Assembly (NCBI GenBank): GCA_018292915.2
Contig: JACVVK020000381.1
Coordinates: 154,001-218,000 of the forward strand
Origin: Batillaria attramentaria
Lineage: Eukaryota; Mollusca; Gastropoda; Batillariidae
DNA length: 64,000 nt
Reading direction: 5' to 3'
The position numbers and the translations under genes were made by a program. Below the pieces are notes generated by a model that was not told the origin of the DNA, did no database searches, and was given only the letters and a program-made list of their open reading frames with translations. Shown here piece by piece: positions 61,245 to 64,000 of this stretch. How positions within the stretch are numbered: position 1 is the stretch's first letter; each line of letters begins with the position of its first letter.

Positions 61245-61476
61245 TCACAGTTTATTTTCAGTCAACTAACTTGATGCAGGTACCAGGACACTGTCCAGTG
61301 GGAAGACGGAACAGTTGGTTACGATACGTCGCATTCCGCAGCAGTAGGGCAAGGGAGCAACCAGGTGTGTGCTGCGCTGTATTTTGCTGGATTCACCGCC
61401 ATCCTGGACTTTATGGAGTGTTACACAACTGCCATCCACAATTTTTACATCTGTGAGAAACATCACCCGGCGCAAG
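37668..61476 (+). CDS. GRL101-like mosaic receptor, ectodomain part (receptor gene 2), 3' end outside the window
   Basis: Predicted join: 37668-38190, 53692-54035, 56703-57079, 61280-61476, with intron phases 1, 0, 2 and a phase-1 donor at the end. This is 480 residues so far. Order: signal peptide, CUB-like region, CUB domain, WNCSVP Cys-rich module, C-type-lectin-like domain. It parallels receptor gene 1 (6093-18663, minus) without the 27-bp repeat stalk. Two introns of gene 1 are absent here (between the Cys-rich module and the lectin start, and inside the lectin domain), while gene 2 splices directly after the lectin domain. LDLa, LRR and 7TM exons are expected beyond 64000, but none was seen before the window ends, so a shorter protein without 7TM is possible. 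Confidence 0.82.
38195..39500 (+). repeat. ~26-bp minisatellite in intron 1 of receptor gene 2
   Basis: About 50 variant units of GTGTTTGTGAGATATTTTAC plus AGCAGG. It starts directly after the exon 1 donor and ends in a (GT)n run at 39497-39533. A short stretch of the same repeat reappears at 53525-53605. Confidence 0.95.
40042..42864 (-). CDS. CR1-type LINE ORF2: endonuclease and reverse transcriptase (940 aa)
   Basis: The N-terminal APE-like endonuclease has ITETRL, LLGDFNID and SDHYPVECTW. The reverse transcriptase has NYRPISLLSVLSKPLEK, FLDFKKAFDLVNHKILL, GVPQGSILGPLLF and the catalytic FADD at about residue 667. It ends with the family's LWNSLP block. No RNase H. The frame is uninterrupted. 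It would nick the target and copy its own RNA there. It lies antisense in intron 1 of receptor gene 2. Confidence 0.95.
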   Translation of the reverse strand: MPAPLQKKQKLRIGHLNIYHLANKAQELSVYINGSQNFHLFGITETRLASHISDEAVDVPNFSIVRRDPLSYGNTGIAVYIHQSIQHVTRRRQDLETKDIECIWIELRHPKSPPLLVGFLYRNPSATFEWYDNFLHMIDNIGIQNKDILLLGDFNIDMLKPHPAWESTTTLVGLKQLVQSPTRITSSSSTIIDHIYSNRSEKVKDVNVATLSVSDHYPVECTWLSKIPKIKKNGHTCITYRSFKNFNETAFLFDLSNAPFAKVFNETDPDEALSLWYDIFLAVLNKHAPLRQKRVKHPTPPPWLTQELIDAMALRDEMRKQKKFSEFKVQRNRVKAMVLKAKKSICDRIIKENNDPSTLWKVINLITRGPARNTPALHENLSADRFNEHFLHLAESLASSTGQSDHYTCPEALSDFCRQRTAEANPLTIPPIAVHEVGKFISSMKNKKSSGPDEISAKILKLALPYIVDTITYIYNLCLDLNQFPSAFKEAKVIPIPKTKDVKEISNYRPISLLSVLSKPLEKHIHKHLLAYLENHSLIHPLQSGFRRIHSCHTALTRMTDTWLSAINKSQLTGAVFLDFKKAFDLVNHKILLHKISLYSSSTDVTLLFKSYLSDREQRVHINGSYSTKRSVKLGVPQGSILGPLLFCIFINDLPLHLLSDEVTCDMFADDAAVHTPAKDIQTINNRLQHAVNKISAWCHNNAMVLNPTKTESIVISTRQKHQLDALSLSLSLGDKPIRQVTEHRLLGITIDNQLKWQSHLNNLCKTLSRNLFLLGKLKYTTDTETRKIFFNAHVRSHIDYASTVWDASSDVHLKRLNSLHRRAVKLILPGPHLTIEQKHKDLKILPLKEHLLFNKGVLMFKVWNKKLPDYILDLFTTPPPLYSRSRQHFTIPLPRIDLYKSSLSFSGATLWNSLPRNITARATLAGFKEDLFKYLLSSL
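42865..43824 (-). other. Inter-ORF region of the CR1-type LINE
   Basis: About 960 bp between ORF1 and ORF2 with no supported coding sequence. It is long for a CR1 element, so a short intervening insertion cannot be excluded. A-rich runs and a (CA)n lie at 43530-43568. Confidence 0.55.
43825..46479 (-). CDS. CR1-type LINE ORF1 with SGNH esterase-like domain (884 aa)
   Basis: The N-terminal half is low-complexity (Pro, Thr, Ser) with a probable coiled coil around residues 310-420. An SGNH-hydrolase-like domain follows at about residues 555-715. Block I is LLLGDSVMKR, block III VFHVGINSCADG, and block V DKIHPSEEGTK, so Ser, Asp and His of the triad are present. CR1-group ORF1 proteins are known to carry such esterase domains. 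The C-terminal ~170 residues are Pro/Gln/Arg/His-rich, possibly RNA-binding (inference). No frameshift. Confidence 0.92.
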   Translation of the reverse strand: MMTSTPNRDMPCRNTRSSAAKPKSTPLEQINETQDPIQVNFKTDKSRVDLWRLALYERYIVGEPPAPGVISTWVDKDKNHKQVEAPIPPPYPEALHHTMVQVRRGARQKVTITAFYTSYLIRAQGSDCPDWIAKEFDILQEMVEQRASSPDPLAVPFSTTQRVRPAPPLLTIPFDSDPSFPDPQHTWDTKDIPDGEPLDNSSNLNGTATPSTKQAPPPVPTTHTNDKNGHASLAVNRQSQGVAVTHPDNKPRNRLDTVTRSDPPLNDGTDGSIATTATQGTQTATNNSISSLAQLACVPALTVAISTIKDLHTALKAVHSELATVKMTCAVLAEKQNTLDSNIRDCEVKSKNGLLVFEQTMRDTEQSTNAAILKLTHDQEETSKQVAKVALSQDSQHATIRSLKKQLDAPASRKQLASGTKDPAPTQVTVTSETPSTASPSTVSHTRSDAGCHPLIQMDDASQSPTPQPAAHSDSPQPNAAVATQNRYGSLDPDGDDIEPKHGSPPRPLQHKPDSKPKPTNSATTSSTGNTKSKTDDVKSPTPATPFDQLNRMRVKTQSHALLLGDSVMKRIDEKKMSSHDFIAQNMAVSGLSVTDLNKWLSKLSPASHVKHVVFHVGINSCADGPVTRADWLQLINKLSTAFPRATLRASTLIPPCGRHQLSKAAHQSNVNLHSACQQSKVAVIDHTSTFLTKNGAPRQALYRDKIHPSEEGTKLLALRIRDGDRHRPPVHHQPHATSYTSWSGHGSRPGRPYILQQRDGQPYYRHSYDNRPQQKPSLDLHYHRDGATASTMHRTPAGPSDNGQSSVDFPLRPQRGQITDSNQPVPKFQPTDFPPLIQAEPGPTHSGPRASQTSVWGQNTCGDSSLDPVQAIRMLAQILKSVS
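46601..47220. other. Probable LINE 5' UTR or flank; no gene seen
   Basis: Non-coding sequence between the CR1 ORF1 and the 3' end of the I-like element. A (GA)n run (47200-47220) borders the I-like element, as does another at 53254-53284. Confidence 0.5.
47491..51390 (-). CDS. I-like LINE ORF2: endonuclease, RT, RNase H (1,299 aa)
   Basis: The endonuclease begins ILQWNCRSV, with VVAGDFNASH and SDHLPIHITLD. The RT has SYRPVALTSHLGKVYERL, FFDIKRAFDTVWH, GVPQGSVIAPTLFSV and the catalytic YADD at about residue 710. RNase H (about residues 1022-1155) shows IYTDGSV, FSAEMYAI, ILSDSKSSLQAL and WLPSHSGIRGNELAD, so the catalytic D-E-D-D residues are present. A Cys/His tail (CQCGQPPDVRHIVNGC) ends the protein. 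No internal stop, so recent mobility is plausible. Confidence 0.96.
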   Translation of the reverse strand: MDRNRRGSHPDNPPRGLTILQWNCRSVTGKAPFLRRYLQDKPKVDVLMLQSLNVRLQALPHLDGYYYPPAVDMEKGRVMVATYVSTRLSYVDADPMTQANPSTPGDCRLNLRSLTVSLSGGRELTLVNVYYPDGIPDGSACDWLRNLGTRTADARRTWVVAGDFNASHRLWDPDATTAGGMHLANAVLESNLSILNDCSVTRIGQGGQRNSAIDITLASPALCLEATWETGDDNMQSDHLPIHITLDQAVPTEEEVNSDPKYAYDKADWEKFRTLLEAECEHSNRNSHDQDIDSKYEEIRSMILTAANAAIPQSRPQPSGGGRLIGGWWNAECEEATAKKRRVLRAFKRNMTEENRELVRAATTHCSEVAEKARQEHWERFCTEQVQEPKDSSKLWRMIRAHRRRGRLPERALLVNGQKTQTAKEKADALAETFAKASQTEHLPPEMREYRRTEEQRFEKSENDGQAPSNGDLTLEELRTAIGSLGSQGKATGHDPISYQMIRHFPDRMVKVLLGFYQTCWDSGQIPKAWKKAVVVAIPKDGKPPHLPTSYRPVALTSHLGKVYERLVRDRLEYHLEKHGIIPLCQAGFRKGRGCMEHVARLTSEIKKAMVNKHSVVTTFFDIKRAFDTVWHAKLLDKLSSIGISGRLYQFVQAFLADRRISVRVGASLSDEHTLDMGVPQGSVIAPTLFSVMLHDIEAKVGRPDIKMSLYADDLAIWTELPTQLPGKTAFMKKLYERWRTKFQSCVDDIQGYMGQNGFQLSPEKTSLVVFSRTNGAKNAMSIQIGNVTIKPCSEAKFLGVTLNERLRWQPHISNLTAKAARSVNLIKILSAERWATPRSLIHLTNALVRSRLTYGCEAFFALSKAEYLKLERVELAALKTAIGARKSARNDLVYQEAGWLPLREECKRRCANFQAAMHATETTLGDGLTETVTKETLIRQGLEVKAPRIYRTTIPMAEHTNDIWSECGAKPEVAQTPKPVFPPWELAKPEYEHRYAEGASKKADSALATTLAREKIEQRFSQHLKIYTDGSVLDSGEVGCAFVIPDLGITRRYKLNAGLSIFSAEMYAILMACTFVNDMPNPPLGVVILSDSKSSLQALERGGTRNRSDVQCEILFLAHQIITKGTILALMWLPSHSGIRGNELADRAARDATGDGMEAKLLQTLSEVKSKIQRAAHTLRERRLRALCEENGWVHLPGGQNHVPFFPRRHSAIICRIRTLCCAHTWSNDLCQCGQPPDVRHIVNGCDGLPASLQPVWDLRDRYSLKTVDFLKPHQVLGDRPMRTLADAIVRSDLTKWF
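51377..53109 (-). pseudogene. I-like LINE ORF1 (gag-like) with two A-run frameshifts
   Basis: Three consecutive frames cover one gag-like protein: 53109-52573 (charged N-terminus), 52652-52068 (RNA-binding-like core and first zinc knuckle CYKCQRLGHVQKSC) and 51976-51377 (C-terminal part with a probable coiled coil, ALRAENARLRREAESMRG). Between them, in the shifted frame, are two more knuckles (CAACGKTGHKSEHC and CINCQGAHSAAYRGC). The shifts fall at A6 (near 52627) and A8 (near 52092) on the minus strand, each having one A too many. Real mutations, homopolymer sequencing errors and programmed slippage are all possible. Confidence 0.85.
53286..53524. other. GC-rich segment between the I-like LINE and the resumed minisatellite
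   Basis: It contains AAGATGGCGGCAGG and GTACTTAGCGC (repeated at 53619). It may be displaced 5' UTR of the CR1-type element (inference). No gene. Confidence 0.4.
53525..53605 (+). repeat. Resumed 26-bp minisatellite
   Basis: Three units (GTGAGGTATTTTACAGCAGG and variants) matching the 38195-39500 array, on the far side of the LINE block. Confidence 0.9.
53692..54035 (+). CDS. Receptor gene 2 exon 2: CUB domain
   Basis: Acceptor CTTTTTTGTCAG and phase-1 join to exon 1 make GYIATPGWEALEGG, a CUB start. It continues DCWVSVVTPSNHVTMVSF and GEVEIYSNG, and ends YSLGFRLLYSFHT; donor ACA|GTAATT, phase 0. Length 344 nt, identical to the gene 1 CUB exon. Confidence 0.9.
54598..55349. mobile_element. 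MITE/foldback element with ~190-bp inverted ends
   Basis: 54598-54795 pairs with 55160-55349 (CAACAAAAAGCTTTCCGAA; AGCACAGTCAACTCTGTCA; GCCCCCACTTCCTGTCGGG; CACGCTACTGTGCACATC). No transposase frame. It lies in intron 2 of receptor gene 2. Its TCTGTCACAGTTGCAGAGTT core also occurs in family D, so the families may be related. Confidence 0.85.
55471..55790 (+). mobile_element. SINE-B copy
   Basis: It has GGTTCGAGTCCCACTCGGGG (B-box side of the head), GTTCATTCGGGGGTTCTCTC, AATTCTAAATTCCGAAACTT and the end of the family body. The first part of the head is degraded. Confidence 0.85.
55886..56190 (+). pseudogene. THAP zinc-finger fragment, frameshifted
   Basis: MPHYHCVAIGCQNGS begins a THAP domain (C-x4-C here), with LEKFPE and LWIKSIRR. 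About 56065-56080 the frame shifts, and the second half reads PRVCSRHFVGY ... VPTLF, which supplies the C-x2-H pair and the closing motif. THAP fingers bind DNA and occur in P-element-like transposases and host regulators. This one is a lone broken domain in intron 2 of receptor gene 2, most likely transposon-derived (inference). Confidence 0.8.
56290..56490 (-). pseudogene. SAP-like domain fragment, frameshifted
   Basis: The minus strand reads MASNVSVSTGEDVRDKI, then KVSELKKISERQG and, after a one-base shift, FSGYTKAQLITLALEADRQ. K-V-x-E-L-K ... G-x-x-x-S-G-x-K-x-x-L-I is a SAP pattern. Such N-termini occur in invertebrate transposon-related proteins (family knowledge). It is adjacent and convergent to the THAP fragment. 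Confidence 0.6.
56703..57079 (+). CDS. Receptor gene 2 exon 3: Cys-rich module and N-terminal lectin-like half
   Basis: Acceptor TTTTTGTACTTAG, phase 0; donor TTCAT|GTAATC, phase 2. It encodes DGTWNCSVPSWTDF, a Cys-rich module (CSQGTRC ... VTCPYSGC), and then CYVIGFAPRVTWMEALEQC ... RLAVLN ... VIVGL. It covers what gene 1 splits into exons 3 and 4. Confidence 0.9.
57113..58560 (-). pseudogene. 5'-truncated LINE reverse transcriptase (CR1/L2 group) with one in-frame stop
   Basis: The minus strand encodes RT blocks RLTVLLSDFLDPLQFAYRR, MFYDFSAAFNTIQPHIL, GGPQGTVLSPFLY, LVKFADDTSM and YLGVVLDNKLNWQ. A TGA at 58197 interrupts an otherwise continuous frame between 58541 and 57471. The 3' tail is TTATGTC repeats (57113-57140). 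It lies in intron 3 of receptor gene 2. The endonuclease is missing. Confidence 0.85.
58718..58870 (+). repeat. ~36-bp minisatellite, four units
   Basis: Variants of GACGGTTCAATTTTGGGGGT followed by AGCTACCGATTTTCCC. Confidence 0.9.
59219..59489. mobile_element. 271-bp MITE with ~45-bp inverted ends
   Basis: Left end GGCTCAGTAGGTATAGTTCG and right end (reverse complement) GGCTCAGCTGGTATAGTTCG; both continue CCCGTTAGG.GGTGCAAATG. A TA-containing duplication is possible (TATAA before, TAGTAA after). Non-coding; intron 3 of receptor gene 2. Confidence 0.85.
59490..60094. other. No gene seen; simple repeats
   Basis: (GT)n/poly-G at 59692-59724, T-runs at 59875-59890 and 59934-59949, (TC)n at 59991-60008. 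Intron 3 of receptor gene 2. Confidence 0.5.
60095..60330. repeat. Dispersed repeat family D, copy in receptor gene 2 intron 3
   Basis: CCCCTATAAAAGCCAACGG, CTGACCAAAAGCACAATGAA and ACTCTGCAACTGTGACAG match the other family D copies. A second, shorter piece lies at 60950-61030, next to a (CA)n at 61030-61089. Confidence 0.7.
61030..61089. repeat. (CA)n microsatellite
   Basis: Uninterrupted CA dinucleotides; a (TC)n run follows at 61199-61241, just 5' of exon 4. Confidence 0.95.
61280..61476 (+). CDS. Receptor gene 2 exon 4: C-terminal lectin-like half
   Basis: The acceptor TTGATGCAG joins phase 2 to make MYQDTVQWEDGTVGYD; it continues NQVCAALYF and ends MECYTTAIHNFYICEKH, with the closing YxCE motif. 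Donor CAAG|GTGGGT, phase 1. Gene 1 uses two exons for the same stretch. Confidence 0.88.
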
Positions 61477-61556
61477 GTGGGTATAGGGTGGGTACTCGAT
61501 GATGCACCCTACGTCTGTGAAGACCCAATAGCTTGCAAATAGACCACTCCACTCTG

Positions 61557-61740
61557 CACGCCCCGAGGCCAAAGCCCAGTCTCTTTTTACTTTGCCGTGT
61601 ATTGGCAAAACACAGTACGTACATGGCGTCATTTTATGGAAAAAGAAGTCATTTCAAGATGAGAGAGACTGACGTAATAGTCTTTTTGTGAAGTGACGTC
61701 AATGAACTTGATGCTTTTTAAGTTGTTCCTCTATAGAGAA
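61557..61740 (+). repeat. Dispersed repeat family F, copy 3
   Basis: CCAAAGCCCAGTCTCTTTTT, TATTGGCAAAACACAGTACG, GCGTCATTTTATGG and GACTGACGTAATAGTC align with the copies near 26.6 kb and 0.4 kb. Confidence 0.7.
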
Positions 61741-61926
61741 ACAACTTTATGGGATGGGGCAGATTTCGCTGCGAACAGCAGCATGTTTCAGTGATAAAAA
61801 GCAAGACTGTGACGTTTCTCCAGACAATACATTCTTTCGCGCACACAGTGACGTAACGAAATCTGCGTCATAGACACCTTACGTGCACACTATGCTGCTA
61901 CGTTCTTTTTGGCGAGAGTTGTGAGA

Positions 61927-61929
<3 letters not shown>

Positions 61930-61981
<52 letters not shown>
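61930..61981. repeat. (GT)n microsatellite
   Basis: Uninterrupted GT dinucleotides. Confidence 0.95.
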
Positions 61982-61984
<3 letters not shown>

Positions 61985-62689
61985 GATGGCTATCTCCCAT
62001 ACCACCTCGTCGGAGAGCTTTTTACTTTGAGATGAAATGGGCAGTCATATGCTCCAGAGGTAAAGTTAACGAATTTTCACTTGCCGAATTTAGAAAAGTT
62101 ATTGCCCATTTTAAAAAGTAGGTCATGTTACGTATTTTTACGCAAAAATAGTTCAAATTCCTTGATTTTCTAAACTTTTGGAGTTCATCCAATTACACCT
62201 GTACTGTGTCTGTAGCACAGCTCTGAAGCTCTGATAGATTCCGTGTAAAACAAATATTTCCGAGGTAGGGGTGGTTTGCATATAAGTCCAGATATCTATG
62301 AAAAGACTCCTTCAAATTACTCATCATCTCGGCATTTTTGTCACGTGTGAAAACTGCACTTATGAAAGGAAATACTGCACTATTATAGCTTTAGTATTAC
62401 GAATAACAGAGCTTTCAAATGAACATAATTATTTTTTCAAGTTTCTGCGAGAAGTCCAGGTCCAAAAAGTTCCAGTTTTGCAATTTCGTAAGTACAAATC
62501 AAGGCATTCATGTCCACGTTTCACCAGCTCTCTAGATCACATACAAAATCTGCAAGTATTGTCACCAGCCCTCAAGATCTTCCAGATTTCGTGTGAAAGA
62601 AAAAAAAATTCAGTCGGAGAAGTCACAAAGCCAACAGGGAAATCACAAAACATGATATCCTGTTTCTTAACGACCTACCCTTGCATGTC
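61982..62689. other. No gene seen
   Basis: A/T-rich; the one longer open frame (62298-62705) has no recognisable domain. Confidence 0.4.
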
Positions 62690-63865
62690 ACTAACACAAA
62701 TGTAAATTGCGATGTATGGTTGCTGATGATACTAGTTTGCATGTTACCGACAGACACGTATCAGAAATAAACATGTGTTTACAAGATAGCATAAACGAAG
62801 TAGTAACATGGTGTCATGACAACCACATGGTCTTACATCCCATTACAAGTATGCTAGTCACAACGCGGGAAAAACATCAGCGCCATCTGTCCCCATTAAA
62901 CCTTTGTTAGAACGGCCAGCCAGTTCAGCAAGTTACAGACTGTCGACTTTTAGGTGTTATTGTTGACGATCAGCTGAAATGGGAGACCCAGATAAATGCA
63001 CTGTGTAAAACTCTTTCGAAAAAAATGTATATTTACTTTCTCAGCTAAGGCACATAACTGATATCCATAGCCGAAAGCTGTTTTTTAACGCACATACAAC
63101 CTCACATGTTAGTTATGCCTCCACTGTTTGGGGCGGGTGCAGCGATGTCCATATGGCCAAACTCAATTCGCTGTACAAGATAGCTGTTTAAATAGTTCGT
63201 CCAGAACCTCTCCCAACTAGCGATTTAAAAAAAACAACAAAAAAACCCTTAATCTTCTTAGCATTGAACACCAGCTTACTTACAATAAGTGTGTATTCAT
63301 ATATAAAATCTTCAACGAGACAATACCACCATATCTGGAAACTCTTTGGTTTGAATCAGCAGCATGAGAGGACCTCGAGGAATGGCATCCTGCGCTTACC
63401 ATTACCCCGTATTGACTTATTCACAACAAGTCTTTCCTTCGCTGGAGCATTACAATGGAACTCTGTCCCTTCACACCTGAAACAACATATATCTACTTCT
63501 ACGTTTAAGCGTACACTCAAACAGTGCCTGATGGATCGCACGTAACGTACGTTACGCGGCAACCTGTTATTTTGATTTTCTATTTTACATGATTTCAGTA
63601 TTATATCAGTGATTTGTGTTTACAAAGGTCGCACGTGTGTGTGAATGAGTTTGGACCTGACGGACTATTTTCTCTATGTTTTTTTCTTGTAGTTTAGTGC
63701 ATAATTTTCTGTGTTCAATTTTTTTCTTTTATAGTTTGCTCCATTTTTTTCCGCAGTAATTAGTCTCTGTAGTATTAGCAACGGCAAGTTTGCAAACTGG
63801 CGAGCTTCTGTCAAAAAGTTTACCGTTGATAATGAAGTTTCATCATCATCATCATCATCTCTCCC
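62690..63865 (+). pseudogene. 5'-truncated, frameshifted CR1-type LINE with (ATC)n tail
   Basis: It begins at the ADDTS catalytic block of RT and continues VVTWCHDNHMVLHP, RLLGVIVDDQLKWE, HTTSHVSYASTVWGG, LPLPRIDLFTTSLSFAGALQ and WNSVPSHLKQH, with several frame breaks. The 3' end GTTGATAATGAAGTTTC plus (ATC)n at 63841-63863 matches the 3' end of the full element at 39540-46600, so they are the same or sister families. Confidence 0.88.
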
Positions 63866-64000
63866 CCACCCCCATTTCCCAACCCCAGTCAGGTGGCTAA
63901 TCGGTCGAGTTCGTAGCGGATCTAGTGACATTCAGGTAGGACTTGAAGAGGGGAGAACCGGCAACAATAACAACATGAAAACAGACAAAATAGCATGAGA
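63866..64000. other. No gene seen at the window end
   Basis: CAGTCAGGTGGCTAATCGGT followed by CGAG resembles 25162-25185, so this is another dispersed repeat fragment. Confidence 0.4.

Overview
The window is animal nuclear DNA: spliced genes with GT-AG introns, tRNA-derived SINEs, several LINE lineages, a solo LTR, foldback/MITE elements, satellites and very many microsatellites. The two host genes are paralogous mosaic receptors (CUB-like, Cys-rich module, C-type-lectin-like domain, then LDLa, LRR and a rhodopsin-like 7TM). This architecture is close to the GRL101 receptor of the snail Lymnaea, so a gastropod mollusc is the most likely source (inference).

Layout. 0-5 kb: dispersed repeats and a ~3.5 kb palindromic array. 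5-6.1 kb: a 20-bp minisatellite interrupted by a LINE fragment. 6.1-18.7 kb, minus strand: receptor gene 1, complete in seven phase-compatible exons (about 1,845 aa). Its first exon contains ~51 copies of a 27-bp coding minisatellite, and its introns hold SINEs and a 1.29-kb solo LTR with target-site duplication. 18.7-37.6 kb: a 19-kb head-to-head interval between the two receptors. It contains a nested hairpin element, a long inverted duplication (23.7-26.0 kb against 33.7-35.2 kb) and a 3-kb array of a 78-bp satellite. 37.7-61.5 kb and beyond, plus strand: receptor gene 2, whose signal peptide, CUB-like, Cys-rich and lectin-like exons are visible and whose 3' part lies outside the window. 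Its 15.5-kb first intron holds a 26-bp minisatellite split by a CR1-type LINE with both ORFs open (esterase ORF1, EN-RT ORF2) and an I-like LINE (EN-RT-RNase H) with an open ORF2. Later introns hold a MITE, a broken THAP finger, a SAP-like fragment and an RT pseudogene. 61.5-64 kb: a dispersed repeat and a 5'-truncated relative of the CR1 element.

The coherent host biology is a divergently arranged pair of cell-surface receptors with expandable ectodomains. Most of the remaining sequence is mobile or tandemly repeated. I found no bacterial genes, no CRISPR array and no convincing stand-alone tRNA or rRNA gene. All exon joins are read from splice consensus, reading phase and paralogue comparison; no transcript was available.
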